A stretch of DNA of 36,140 nucleotides, from assembly GCA_028288595.1 (NCBI GenBank), contig JAQBNK010000142.1, positions 1-36,140 on the forward strand, in the 5' to 3' direction. Both the position numbers and the translations under genes were made by a program. Shown here piece after piece: positions 8,174 to 16,324 of this stretch; position 1 is the stretch's first letter, and each line of letters starts with the position of its first letter. The stretch comes from Chitinophagaceae bacterium. GTDB lineage: Bacteria > Bacteroidota > Bacteroidia > Chitinophagales > Chitinophagaceae. Under the pieces are notes generated by a model. The model made no database searches. It saw nothing but the letters and a program-made list of their open reading frames with translations, and was not told where the DNA came from.

Positions 8174-11100
8174 ATGAAAATATTTGAGGGTGTAACAAAA
8201 AAGTTTAAACAGTTTAAACCGACGAGTTGGTCGGTGGATAATAAAACTGTTATTTATGTGATCACCATTTTAATTACTGCTTATGGACTTACGAAGTTCA
8301 ATACCATGCCGAAGGAACAGTTTCCTGATATTGTGGTACCAACTATTTCTGTTACGACAATCTATTTTGGTAACTCCGCAAGAGATATTGAGAACCTGGT
8401 AACAAGACCGATTGAAAAACAAATAAAAGGTATCAGCGGCGCCAAAGTAAATAAGGTGACCTCAACGTCTCAGCAGGATTACAGCCTGATAATCGTTGAA
8501 TTCGATACCGACGTAAAAACAGAAATTGCTAAACAGAAAGTAAAAGACGCATTAGATAAAGCGAGGTCCGATCTTCCTACAGACCTTACCGAGGAACCGA
8601 ATGTTGCAGAGTTCGATTTTAGCCAGATGCCTATTATGTTCGTTAACATCAGCGGTAATTACGATGGTATTAAACTGAAACAGTATGCTGATAAAATGCA
8701 GGATCGTTTCGAGGAAATGAAACAGATCAACAGGGCTGAAATTGTGGGAGCGCCGGAAAGAGAGATCCAGATCAATGTGGATCCATATAAGATGGAAGCT
8801 GCTAAACTTACTTTCAGCGATATTGCCAATGCGGTAAATTATGAGAATAGAGATATCAGTGGCGGGCTTGTAGAAGTTGGCGAAATGAAACGCACCATTC
8901 GAATCAAAGGCCAGTTTACTACGGCCATGAACATGAATGATATCATTGTAAAAAATGTTCAGGGCGCACCAATCTATTTAAGAGACGTCGCAGAAATAGT
9001 AGATACTGTAAAAGAAACAGAAAGCTATGCACGGTTAGACGGTCAGAATGTAATTACCCTCAACATTGTAAAACGTGCCGGCGAAAACCTCATCAACACA
9101 GCGGATGGGGTGAAGAAAATAGTGGCGGATATGCAAACTGCGCATGAGCTTCCTCCCGATCTGAAAGTAGTGATAACAGGCGATCAGAGTAAACAAACTA
9201 AAACATCATTTAATGAACTGGTAAATACGATCATTATTGGTTTCGTTTTAGTGTTGCTCATCCTGATGTTCTTCATGGGCGTTACCAATGCATTCTTTGT
9301 TGCCCTGAGTGTTCCCTTATCTGTGTTTGTCGCTTTTATGTTTTTACCACTGGGAGATTTACTGATCGGCTCACCCATAACCCTCAACTTTATTGTACTG
9401 TTTGCGTTGTTATTCGGGCTCGGAATAATTGTGGATGATGCGATCGTGGTAATCGAAAATACCCATCGTATTTATAACAACGGGAAGGTCCCGATTGTCC
9501 GCTCTGCAAAAGAAGCAGCAGGGGAAGTTTTCGTTCCCGTACTTGCGGGAACAGCTACGACACTGGCTCCTTTCTTTCCTTTATTGTTATGGAAAGGACT
9601 GATCGGTAAGTTCATGATCTATTTGCCGGTGATGCTGATATTAACCCTCACTGCATCATTAATAGTAGCCTTTATCATGAACCCCGTGTTTGCTGTTAGC
9701 TTCATGAAACCTGAAGGCAGGCAATATGAAAAACCTAAAAAATATATTTTTAAAACCTGGTGGTTCTGGACCTTCCTCGCATTTGGAGTGCTCTTTAATT
9801 TAGCCGGCTGGCATGGCATGGGTAACTTTTTCATCTTTATCGATCTGATGGTGATGCTGGAAGCCTTCCTGCTAAGGAACGTGATTCATTATTTCCAGGA
9901 AAGAGTTTTACCCGGCCTGATGAACCGTTACGAAAAATTACTTCGCTGGGTGTTGATAGGAAAGAGACCTGCATACATGTTCGCTTCTTTATTCGGATTA
10001 TTTTTTATAGCTATTGTAGCATTGATCATTCGAAATAATCCAAAACCTTTCTTTCCCAGCGGTGACCCGCATTTTGTATATGTATATTTAAAAATGCCTG
10101 TCGGCACTAAAGCAGCCACTACAGATTCTGTTACAAGAATTTTAGAAGGGCGTGTACGCAAAGTATTAGAAAAAGAAAAACCCGGCGCACCCGGTAGCGT
10201 TGTAGAAAGTATTATTTCGAACGTTGCCATCAGTGCAAATAACCCGAGAGATAACAACAGGAGTACACAATCCAATTTAGGAAGGCTGCAGGTTTCATTC
10301 GTAGAGTTTGATAAACGTAATGGAAAAAGTACCGCACCTTATTTAACACAAATAAGAGATGTGGTGCAGGGTATTCCCGGTGCTTCAGTAGAAGTTGGAC
10401 AGGAAGATGCAGGCCCTCCCACAGATCCTCCTGTTAATATTGAAGTGGTAGGGGACAATTTTGAATCAATCTCCAAAGTTGCGCTTGATCTTAAAAATTA
10501 TCTTGATACCAATAAAGTAAACGGCATCGAAAATTTATTACTCGATGTTGATCTGCTGAATCCTGAGATCACTATAAATGTAGACAGGGAAAGAGCGTTG
10601 CGTGAAGGTATAAGTACGGGACAGATCGGTATGGCGATTCGTACTGCAGTATTTGGCCAGGAAGTAAGTAAGCTGAAAGATGGTGAAGATGAATATAAAA
10701 TTCAGTTACGTTATAATGAGCTGACACGAAATAATATTGCTGACCTCATGAACATGCGTATCACTTTCCGTGATTTTAATTCCGGCGCTATAAGACAGGT
10801 TCCATTAAACGCGGTTGCAACTGTTGATTATACAAATACAACGGGTGCTGTTAAAAGAAAAAACGTTAAACGTACCATCCAGTTACAATCGATGGTGCTC
10901 GATCCAACTATGACGCCGGTAATTAATAAAGAACTGGCCACAAAAATTGAAGACTTTAAAAGCAGGTCAAAAATTCCTGCAGATGTAACGATTAAACAAA
11001 CAGGTGAAAGTGAACAACAGGCAGAAACAATGAGCTTCCTGGGAACCTCGCTTATTCTCGCATTGTTATTAATCTTTCTGATACTTGTTCTGCAGTTTAA

Positions 11101-11746
11101 TAGTTTAAGCAAACCGTTTATCGTATTAACAGAAATATTTTTCTCTATCATAGGCGTGTTTCTTGGCTATGCAATTACAGGAATGACGATGGCAACCATC
11201 ATGGTGGGTGTTGGTATTATAGGCCTGGCGGGTATTGTAATTAAGAACGGGATCCTGTTAATTGAATTTACAGATGAACTGCGGGGAAGAGGCATGCGAA
11301 CACGGGAAGCTGCGATACAGGCGGGAAGAATTCGTATCATACCTGTACTGTTAACCGCACTGGCAACTATCTTAGGATTGTTACCGCTTGCTGTTGGATT
11401 TAATATTGATTTCGTTTCTTTCTTCCAGCATCTTAACCCGCATATTTTCTTTGGCGGAGACAGCGTCGTTTTCTGGGGACCATTAAGCTGGACCATCATT
11501 TTCGGGTTAATATTTTCTTTCTTCCTCACGCTCGTAATGGTGCCGAGCATGTATATCATTTCACAGCGGTTAAGAAGACCGATGGAGAGATTCTATGGCA
11601 CAAAATATATCGCGTTGTTAGGTTTTCTCGGACCATTCTTTTTCATTTTTGTCGGAATTATGTTTGGCGTTAGAAGATTACAGGGCAAAAAAGTCTGGAT
11701 GGGAAGATTAAAACCTGAGCCGGTAAGAAGACCAGTTTTAGTTTAA
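8174..11746 (+). CDS. RND-type multidrug efflux pump (AcrB-like), enlarged
   Basis: This encodes a proton-driven inner-membrane RND transporter of 1190 residues; typical AcrB-type pumps are about 1020-1060. The TM4 proton-relay pair is present in GIIVDDAIVVIEN (Asp421-Asp422), and the TM10 lysine in GIVIKNGILLIEF (Lys1024). Two periplasmic loops with porter and docking segments follow TM1 and TM7. Extra length comes from two places: residues ~520-567, between the first and second halves, add hydrophobic segments (WWFWTFLAFGVLF and FFIFIDLMVMLEAFLL), and the C-terminus has one more (YIALLGFLGPFFFIFVGIMFG) before a basic tail. The ATG at 8174 is preferred; an in-frame TTG lies at 8153. A 94-base gap precedes the gene. 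It ends the operon at a strong terminator. Confidence 0.93.
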   Translation: MKIFEGVTKKFKQFKPTSWSVDNKTVIYVITILITAYGLTKFNTMPKEQFPDIVVPTISVTTIYFGNSARDIENLVTRPIEKQIKGISGAKVNKVTSTSQQDYSLIIVEFDTDVKTEIAKQKVKDALDKARSDLPTDLTEEPNVAEFDFSQMPIMFVNISGNYDGIKLKQYADKMQDRFEEMKQINRAEIVGAPEREIQINVDPYKMEAAKLTFSDIANAVNYENRDISGGLVEVGEMKRTIRIKGQFTTAMNMNDIIVKNVQGAPIYLRDVAEIVDTVKETESYARLDGQNVITLNIVKRAGENLINTADGVKKIVADMQTAHELPPDLKVVITGDQSKQTKTSFNELVNTIIIGFVLVLLILMFFMGVTNAFFVALSVPLSVFVAFMFLPLGDLLIGSPITLNFIVLFALLFGLGIIVDDAIVVIENTHRIYNNGKVPIVRSAKEAAGEVFVPVLAGTATTLAPFFPLLLWKGLIGKFMIYLPVMLILTLTASLIVAFIMNPVFAVSFMKPEGRQYEKPKKYIFKTWWFWTFLAFGVLFNLAGWHGMGNFFIFIDLMVMLEAFLLRNVIHYFQERVLPGLMNRYEKLLRWVLIGKRPAYMFASLFGLFFIAIVALIIRNNPKPFFPSGDPHFVYVYLKMPVGTKAATTDSVTRILEGRVRKVLEKEKPGAPGSVVESIISNVAISANNPRDNNRSTQSNLGRLQVSFVEFDKRNGKSTAPYLTQIRDVVQGIPGASVEVGQEDAGPPTDPPVNIEVVGDNFESISKVALDLKNYLDTNKVNGIENLLLDVDLLNPEITINVDRERALREGISTGQIGMAIRTAVFGQEVSKLKDGEDEYKIQLRYNELTRNNIADLMNMRITFRDFNSGAIRQVPLNAVATVDYTNTTGAVKRKNVKRTIQLQSMVLDPTMTPVINKELATKIEDFKSRSKIPADVTIKQTGESEQQAETMSFLGTSLILALLLIFLILVLQFNSLSKPFIVLTEIFFSIIGVFLGYAITGMTMATIMVGVGIIGLAGIVIKNGILLIEFTDELRGRGMRTREAAIQAGRIRIIPVLLTALATILGLLPLAVGFNIDFVSFFQHLNPHIFFGGDSVVFWGPLSWTIIFGLIFSFFLTLVMVPSMYIISQRLRRPMERFYGTKYIALLGFLGPFFFIFVGIMFGVRRLQGKKVWMGRLKPEPVRRPVLV

Positions 11747-11763
11747 TAATTTTATCAGTTATA

Positions 11764-11795
11764 AAAAAAGCACTCTTGTTTAAGAGTGCTTTTTT
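11764..11795. terminator. Strong terminator after the efflux operon
   Basis: A perfect 14-bp stem, AAAAAAGCACTCTT (11764-11777) against AAGAGTGCTTTTTT (11782-11795), has a four-base loop. A/T runs on both sides make it usable in either direction. It begins 17 bases past the pump stop. Confidence 0.92.
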
Positions 11796-11817
11796 GTTTC
11801 CGGTTAAACAATTCTAT

Positions 11818-11960
11818 TCGGCATGCTTGCGACGCTCCTTTCAGCTCCTGTGCTAATGGGATCTGCAGTTTAGCTGCGCATAGAAACATGGCTGCATTTA
11901 TAGTGTTCTTTGTGTATTCCCTTGTGTCCTTTTTGGTAAACATTCTTTGCGGACACAGGT
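11818..11960. repeat. Decayed intergenic repeat-like sequence
   Basis: Between two terminators lies about 170 bases without a gene. Read on the minus strand, 11897-11938 gives AAAAGGACACAAGGGAATAC followed by ACAAAGAACAC, a low-complexity phrase of ACACAA-type steps. Its first part (11818-11860) contains GCGACGCTCCTTTCAGC. A related phrase, ACGTTCCTTTAGC, occurs at 16090-16102. Two short open frames cross this stretch in opposite directions but look non-coding. I read it as remnants of dispersed intergenic repeats. Confidence 0.35.
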
Positions 11961-11970
11961 ATAATGCAAT

Positions 11971-11996
11971 AAAAAAGCCGGGCAACCTGCCCGGCC
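11971..11996 (-). terminator. Terminator of the glycine-zipper gene
   Basis: GCCGGGCA (11977-11984) pairs perfectly with TGCCCGGC (11988-11995) around a three-base loop. The run of A at 11971-11976 is the T-run on the minus strand, which suits the minus-strand gene that ends at 12017. Confidence 0.9.
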
Positions 11997-12016
11997 TCCA
12001 GTACACCTGAACCAAA

Positions 12017-12319
12017 TTAATGAACGCGTTTATATTTTGTTTTAGCCGGAAGATGGCCATATTTTTTTGTCCTGTGCTTACCATATAAATAACCGGCACC
12101 GCCGCCTACAGCGCCACCTACTAAAGCACCGCTTGCTTTATGCGTAATAAGAGCACCTGCTACAGCACCTGCACCAGCGCCTATCAGTGTACTTTTCTTA
12201 GTACGGCTGGGATGTGTTGTTTTAGATTTTATTTTTGTTTGCGCCTGTGTTGAAGTATAAACACCCGGAACAATGGCTAAACCAATTGCCAGGCCTAATA
12301 CGTGAATCATCTTTTTCAT
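12017..12319 (-). CDS. Small secreted glycine-zipper protein
   Basis: This encodes a 100-residue exported protein. A signal peptide (about residues 1-27, ending STQA|Q) is followed by a basic stretch, a glycine-zipper segment from about 44 to 80 (GAGAGAVAGALITHK then GGAVGGGAGYLYG), and a basic tail rich in Lys, His and Tyr. Glycine-zipper segments of this type insert into or lie against membranes, as in YmgG-like or SmpA-associated envelope proteins; the exact role is unknown. The zipper closely resembles the one at the C-terminus of the lipoprotein at 16325-16909, including the spacing of the His and the GGG-GY step, so the two are probably paralogous modules. It has its own terminator and is separated from the CAT gene by 135 bases. 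Confidence 0.75.
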   Translation of the reverse strand: MKKMIHVLGLAIGLAIVPGVYTSTQAQTKIKSKTTHPSRTKKSTLIGAGAGAVAGALITHKASGALVGGAVGGGAGYLYGKHRTKKYGHLPAKTKYKRVH

Positions 12320-12454
12320 AATAAGTTTTTTTATTTCAAATATTGTATAAAGGGTAATGCTAAAACCCTGCCAAGTGTGTAAATCATTGATCTTTAATAT
12401 TTAACAAAGCGTACAGTAGCCAGTAATGCCGCATAAATGCATCAAAATTGAGTT

Positions 12455-13084
12455 TTATCTTTCATTTAATAATTGCTGAAAAAGATTCACGAATTCCCCC
12501 ACATGGTAGCCATCCATAAGCGCATGATGTGCATGAACAGACACCGGCATTGTCCTGGTTCCATGACTATCTTCAGTCATTTTACCAAACGAAATTTTAG
12601 GAATGCTATCCTTAAATGAAAAAGCCCTTGCGTGGGAAAGAGAAGTAAAGTTCAGCCATGGAACTGAGGAGTAGTGGATCACATTCTCACCGGATACCGC
12701 AGGTATCAGCCCTTTTGAGTTTTGTACCTTATCAATTTCCTGCTGCGCACTTTTCTCAAACGAAGAGAAGTCTTCATGATAATCCATATAAGCAAAACCA
12801 AATGTTCCGTCTTCCCTGTTGATCGTTGGCGATGCATGAACAGCATCATACAGAATGGCATCGTCGCCTTCTATTCTATACCGGAAAGGTTCGATAGCAT
12901 TTGCTGCAATGAGTGATTTGTGCAGGTAATAAAGAAAAAACGAAATGCCAGCAGCTTTTGTTTTGTGATAGGCTATTGTACAATCTGCGTGGATACATAC
13001 ACCAAAAAATGGTTCTTCAAACTTTCTGAAAAAATGGAAATGATCTTTGCGCTTCCATGTTTCTAAGTCCAGCTTTTGTTTCAT
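12455..13084 (-). CDS. Chloramphenicol acetyltransferase-family protein
   Basis: This encodes a 209-residue member of the CAT (type A) family, close to the usual ~215. The catalytic signature HHALMDGYHVG is near the C-terminus; by comparison with CAT, His187 is the catalytic base and Asp191 the structural partner. Also visible are the early segment RKDHFHFFRKF and the central PWLNFTSLSHA stretch, which match the CAT SFTSF-like region. It would transfer acetyl from acetyl-CoA to a hydroxyl. Whether chloramphenicol is the substrate is uncertain, since many chromosomal Bacteroidota members are uncharacterised. Its start overlaps the stop of the HAD gene by one base (TGATG), so the two are translationally coupled. 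No terminator was seen after it. Confidence 0.87.
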   Translation of the reverse strand: MKQKLDLETWKRKDHFHFFRKFEEPFFGVCIHADCTIAYHKTKAAGISFFLYYLHKSLIAANAIEPFRYRIEGDDAILYDAVHASPTINREDGTFGFAYMDYHEDFSSFEKSAQQEIDKVQNSKGLIPAVSGENVIHYSSVPWLNFTSLSHARAFSFKDSIPKISFGKMTEDSHGTRTMPVSVHAHHALMDGYHVGEFVNLFQQLLNER

Positions 13085-13770
13085 CAGGGCAAGTAAGTCA
13101 AAATTTCTTTCAGGTTACTTACTTCCTTAAAATTTTCATGATCCACATGGTGCTCTACCTGCTCATGCGCCCATGTGGTATGATAAGGCACATGGTATCC
13201 GTGACCACCAATAGCAAGTACGGGAAGCACATCTGATTTTAAAGAATTGCCTATCATTAAAAATTCAGAAGGATGAATGTCGAGGTGTTTGATTAGTTTC
13301 TGATAGTCCTTCTCTTTTTTATCAGACATGATCTCTATGTGATGAAAATAATGTTCAATACCAGAATTCTTCAATTTTCTTTCCTGGTCAAGCAAATCGC
13401 CCTTTGTAGCAACTACCAGCCTGTATCTATCTTTTAAAGCCACCAGAATTTCTTCAACGCCTTCCAGTAATTCTATTGGTCTTGCCAGTAGAGCTTTACC
13501 AAAATCAATGATCCTTTCTATTCCTGAAACATCAATGGTTTTATCGGATATTTTTAAGGCAGCTTCTATCATTGAAAGTGTGTATCCTTTTATTCCATAG
13601 CCATATAAGGGGAGATTTTTAATTTCTATTTCAAGCAGTTCTTTTGAGATAGTATGATGAGGAAGATAATTTTCCATCAGTATACAAAATTCTTTTTCCG
13701 TTTCCTGGAAGTAAGGCTCATTAATCCAAAGGGTATCATCCGCATCAAACGCTATTACCTTAATACTCAT
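13084..13770 (-). CDS. HAD-superfamily phosphatase
   Basis: This encodes a 228-residue haloacid dehalogenase-type hydrolase. Motif I is FDADDTLW (nucleophile Asp9, general acid Asp11). Motif II is in the stretch LVVATKG (Thr), followed by the Lys of motif III (EKDYQKLI) and motif IV as IGNSLKSDV. The helical cap between motifs I and II (residues ~20-90) places it in subclass I, like YjjG or phosphoglycolate phosphatases. The substrate is not predictable; a small phosphorylated metabolite is likely. I chose the ATG at 13770 because the longer frame to 13851 runs through the promoter-like TATCTTTG box. It heads a two-gene unit with the CAT-like gene. Confidence 0.88.
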   Translation of the reverse strand: MSIKVIAFDADDTLWINEPYFQETEKEFCILMENYLPHHTISKELLEIEIKNLPLYGYGIKGYTLSMIEAALKISDKTIDVSGIERIIDFGKALLARPIELLEGVEEILVALKDRYRLVVATKGDLLDQERKLKNSGIEHYFHHIEIMSDKKEKDYQKLIKHLDIHPSEFLMIGNSLKSDVLPVLAIGGHGYHVPYHTTWAHEQVEHHVDHENFKEVSNLKEILTYLP

Positions 13771-13790
13771 AATTCTTTTTTGTGGGGGCG

Positions 13791-13798
13791 CAAAGATA
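13791..13798 (-). promoter_or_regulatory. Possible -7 box of the HAD-CAT operon
   Basis: The minus strand reads TATCTTTG here, a full match to TAnnTTTG, 20 bases upstream of the HAD start codon. No convincing TTG element sits at the preferred distance, so the promoter call rests on the -7 box alone. Confidence 0.4.
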
Positions 13799-14052
13799 TA
13801 AGCATTTTTTTTGCTCGGGAGTAAAGACAAGTTGCAGAGATTCCCCGTCATGGCTGTTAGCCTGGTTACTACACTTAAACTAATTGAGTACTGCTGTTAA
13901 GAAGATTTGTGATATGTCGTAGTAATGAGCAATAAGATCATTACTGCTAACATGTTATGATATTTTTCCGGCCCGGAGGAGTTTTGCTTTCAGGCTGCTG
14001 TTGGTATGGTGGTATAAACTTTGTTTCACTTGGTGTAAATAAAAAGAGGCAT

Positions 14053-16005
14053 ATGAAAAGAGGATTCCTTTTGTTGTTTGGCTGTATTATGTCAGCCTCA
14101 GCAATAATAGCACAAACAGTATCTATATCTTTTGCAGGTAGTAACAATAACAATTCCGCCCGGAATTACCAGGCAGTTGTAGATGGAAGAAGCTATTCAT
14201 CCAACGGAACCAACAGCAGGATAGGAAGCACAGGACAGCAGGTTATCACTCTCACTAACCTGCCACTGGGTACGCATAATCTGGAGATTTACAGGGCCAA
14301 TTCGGACGATGTATACAATGCAGGTAGTAATAATAGAGCTATCTATTCCAATACTTTTCAATTAAGGCAGGGATATGATATGTTTATAACAGTAAGAGCC
14401 GGCGGACAGGTTTCTTTTAGTGAAAGACCTTACACAGGCAATGGTGGTTATGGTAATAATAACGGCGCTTATGGTAACAATAATAATATGAATGCCACGG
14501 CGATGAGCAATGCTACTTTTAACCAGTTGTATCAAAGTGTGAGAGGAAAAATTCTTCAACCATTAAAAGTGACAGCGGTCAGAAATGCATTCAACAATAA
14601 CAGTTATTATTTTACTACCACACAGGTTGGCCAGTTATTATCCCTGGTGAATAGCGAATCTAACCGGCTTGAACTGGCAAGGTTGTCCTATTCGCACATT
14701 GTTGATCCAACTAATTTTTCTCAGCTATATGATTTATTCAACAGTCAGTCCAGCAGGGATGCATTAGACAATGAAGTAAGGATAAATGGCAATGTTAATG
14801 GTGGCTACAATAATAACAATGGTGGCTACAATAATAACGGTGGATACAATAATGGTAATAATGGTGGGAATAATTATCCTAACAACAGGGTAGCAATTGA
14901 TGCTTACCAGTTCAATAATTTTCTGCAAAATGTAAGAAGCAAATTTACACAGGCAGGTAAAATAAGTGCCATCAGGGATGGTTTTAGCGGAGATAACTAT
15001 TATACCACTGTGCAGGTAAGGCAATTACTTTCTATGGTAAATGCAGAGATTGAAAGATTATCGCTTGCTAAACTTTCATGGAGCCATGTTGTTGATGTAA
15101 ATAACTTTTCTTCATTGAACGACTTATTCAATAGCCAGTCCAGCAGGGATGAGCTTAACAATTATATTAACGTGAATGGTGGCGGAGGTATAAACACCGG
15201 TATAAATAATAACACCGGTATAAATAATAATGGTGGTTATAATAACAATAATGGCGGTTACAATAATGGCAATAATAATAACAACGGTGTTTATGATAAC
15301 GGCAGTTATAGTAACAATCCCTACAATAACCGCATTGCCATGGATACTTACCAGTTCAACCAGGTATTACAAAATGTTAACAGCAAATGGACGCAGCCTT
15401 CCCGCGTTACAGCTGTAAGAGATGCATTTAATACATCTGGTTATTATTATAGCACGGCACAGGTTAGACAATTACTCTCTGGTATAAATGCTGAATCAGA
15501 CAGGTTAAGCTTAGCCAAATTGTCTTATGCAAGGGTTTCTGATCCTGCATCTTTTTCTTCTTTGTATGATTTGTTTAATACCCAGTCCAGCAGGGACGAT
15601 CTGAATAGTTTTATAAGAGTAAATGGCGGATCTAATACAGGCGGAACAATTAATGTTCCCGGCACAACAAATAATGATTACCCCTATAATAACAGGGTAG
15701 CTATGAATGATGTTGCATTTAATCAACTATTGCAAACGACCCGTGACCATATATTCCAGGTTAGTAAAGTAAATGCGCTCAGAGATGCATTTAGTAATAC
15801 AGCATATTATTTTTCAGCCAGCCAGGTAAGACAATTGTTATCCTTAGTAACCAGCGAGGCCAGCAGGCTTGAACTGGCGAAATTGTCCTATAGAAACATC
15901 ACTGATCCTTCTGCATTTATGCAGCAGTTATATGATCTGTTTCCCAGCCAGTCGAGCAGGGATGAACTAAATGTTTACATCACTAGTAGCAATAGATACT
16001 ATTAA
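14053..16005 (+). CDS. Secreted protein with four tandem DUF4476 domains
   Basis: This encodes a 650-residue exported protein. A signal peptide covers residues 1-20 (ending IIA|QTV). An N-terminal beta-rich region (~21-130) follows, then four copies of a ~92-residue helical domain at about 151-242, 280-372, 427-518 and 549-645. Each copy has the DUF4476 pattern: F-x-x-L/V-Q start, a QVxQLLS step, E-xx-RL-x-LAKLS, and a closing LFxSQSSRDxL. The linkers are almost pure Asn, Gly and Tyr. Proteins with one DUF4476 are common in Bacteroidota, but their function is unknown. I placed the start at MKRGFLLL (14053); the frame is open 32 codons further upstream but that part is not signal-like. A terminator lies just after the stop, so the gene is probably monocistronic. 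Confidence 0.85.
   Translation: MKRGFLLLFGCIMSASAIIAQTVSISFAGSNNNNSARNYQAVVDGRSYSSNGTNSRIGSTGQQVITLTNLPLGTHNLEIYRANSDDVYNAGSNNRAIYSNTFQLRQGYDMFITVRAGGQVSFSERPYTGNGGYGNNNGAYGNNNNMNATAMSNATFNQLYQSVRGKILQPLKVTAVRNAFNNNSYYFTTTQVGQLLSLVNSESNRLELARLSYSHIVDPTNFSQLYDLFNSQSSRDALDNEVRINGNVNGGYNNNNGGYNNNGGYNNGNNGGNNYPNNRVAIDAYQFNNFLQNVRSKFTQAGKISAIRDGFSGDNYYTTVQVRQLLSMVNAEIERLSLAKLSWSHVVDVNNFSSLNDLFNSQSSRDELNNYINVNGGGGINTGINNNTGINNNGGYNNNNGGYNNGNNNNNGVYDNGSYSNNPYNNRIAMDTYQFNQVLQNVNSKWTQPSRVTAVRDAFNTSGYYYSTAQVRQLLSGINAESDRLSLAKLSYARVSDPASFSSLYDLFNTQSSRDDLNSFIRVNGGSNTGGTINVPGTTNNDYPYNNRVAMNDVAFNQLLQTTRDHIFQVSKVNALRDAFSNTAYYFSASQVRQLLSLVTSEASRLELAKLSYRNITDPSAFMQQLYDLFPSQSSRDELNVYITSSNRYY
15177..15330 (+). 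repeat. Low-complexity AAT/GGT repeat encoding an Asn/Gly linker
   Basis: Imperfect iterations of GGTGGTTATAATAAC-like units encode the linker between the second and third DUF4476 domains. Similar shorter tracts lie at about 14440-14490 and 14797-14880. The units are codon-phased (multiples of 3), so length changes would alter linker length without breaking the frame. Confidence 0.7.
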
Positions 16006-16026
16006 CAACGAACAACAAAGAGAATT

Positions 16027-16056
16027 AAAAAAGCCATTGTATTCAATGGCTTTTTT
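16027..16056. terminator. Terminator after the DUF4476 gene
   Basis: A perfect stem AAAAAAGCCATTG (16027-16039) pairs with CAATGGCTTTTTT (16044-16056) around a four-base loop. It begins 21 bases past the stop codon. Confidence 0.92.
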
Positions 16057-16324
16057 TAATGGCATACAGTAAGCTCATGTTTTCTCTAACGTTCCTTTAG
16101 CATCTGTCTTTAAACATATTTGAAAGCACGAGGTCAAACCTAGAAGCATTCTTTAATAAGATCTTTCATTACGTTAATGCTTTTTTGTTAAGTATTATTC
16201 GAAATAAAACACTGGTTTTTAATGATCAAAAACGAAAAATGTTAAGTATGCACTGATTCTTTTGAATGGCACAATTTTCTCTAATACAGCTACAAACCCG
16301 ATTATTAATTTTAAAAACATCCTT
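16057..16324 (+). other. AT-rich upstream region of the glycine-zipper lipoprotein
   Basis: There is no gene in this 268-base stretch. It begins with a repeat-like phrase (16068-16110, sharing ACGTTCCTTTAGC with the region at 11832), then AT-rich sequence. A weak -7 candidate TTCTTTTG lies at 16257-16264, about 60 bases before the ATG, without a good -33 partner. The lipoprotein promoter must lie here because a terminator closes the upstream gene. Confidence 0.4.

Noticed and set aside
8092-8187. 31-codon open frame between adaptor and pump genes
   Set aside because: It overlaps the pump start in another frame, has no family features, and is better explained as chance; kept only as a note in the gap finding.
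11755-12099. Opposed open frames (11755-12099 minus, 11786-12010 plus) in the gap after the pump
   Set aside because: They cross two terminators and the end of the glycine-zipper gene, and their translations look like chance.
14764-15024. Ile/Val-rich minus-strand open frame
   Set aside because: It is the antisense of the AAT/GGT-rich linker and gives an artificial hydrophobic translation.
14797-15330. Regular repeats resembling a CRISPR array
   Set aside because: The units are short, codon-phased and in frame with a protein that has clear domains on both sides; there are no unique spacers or cas genes.
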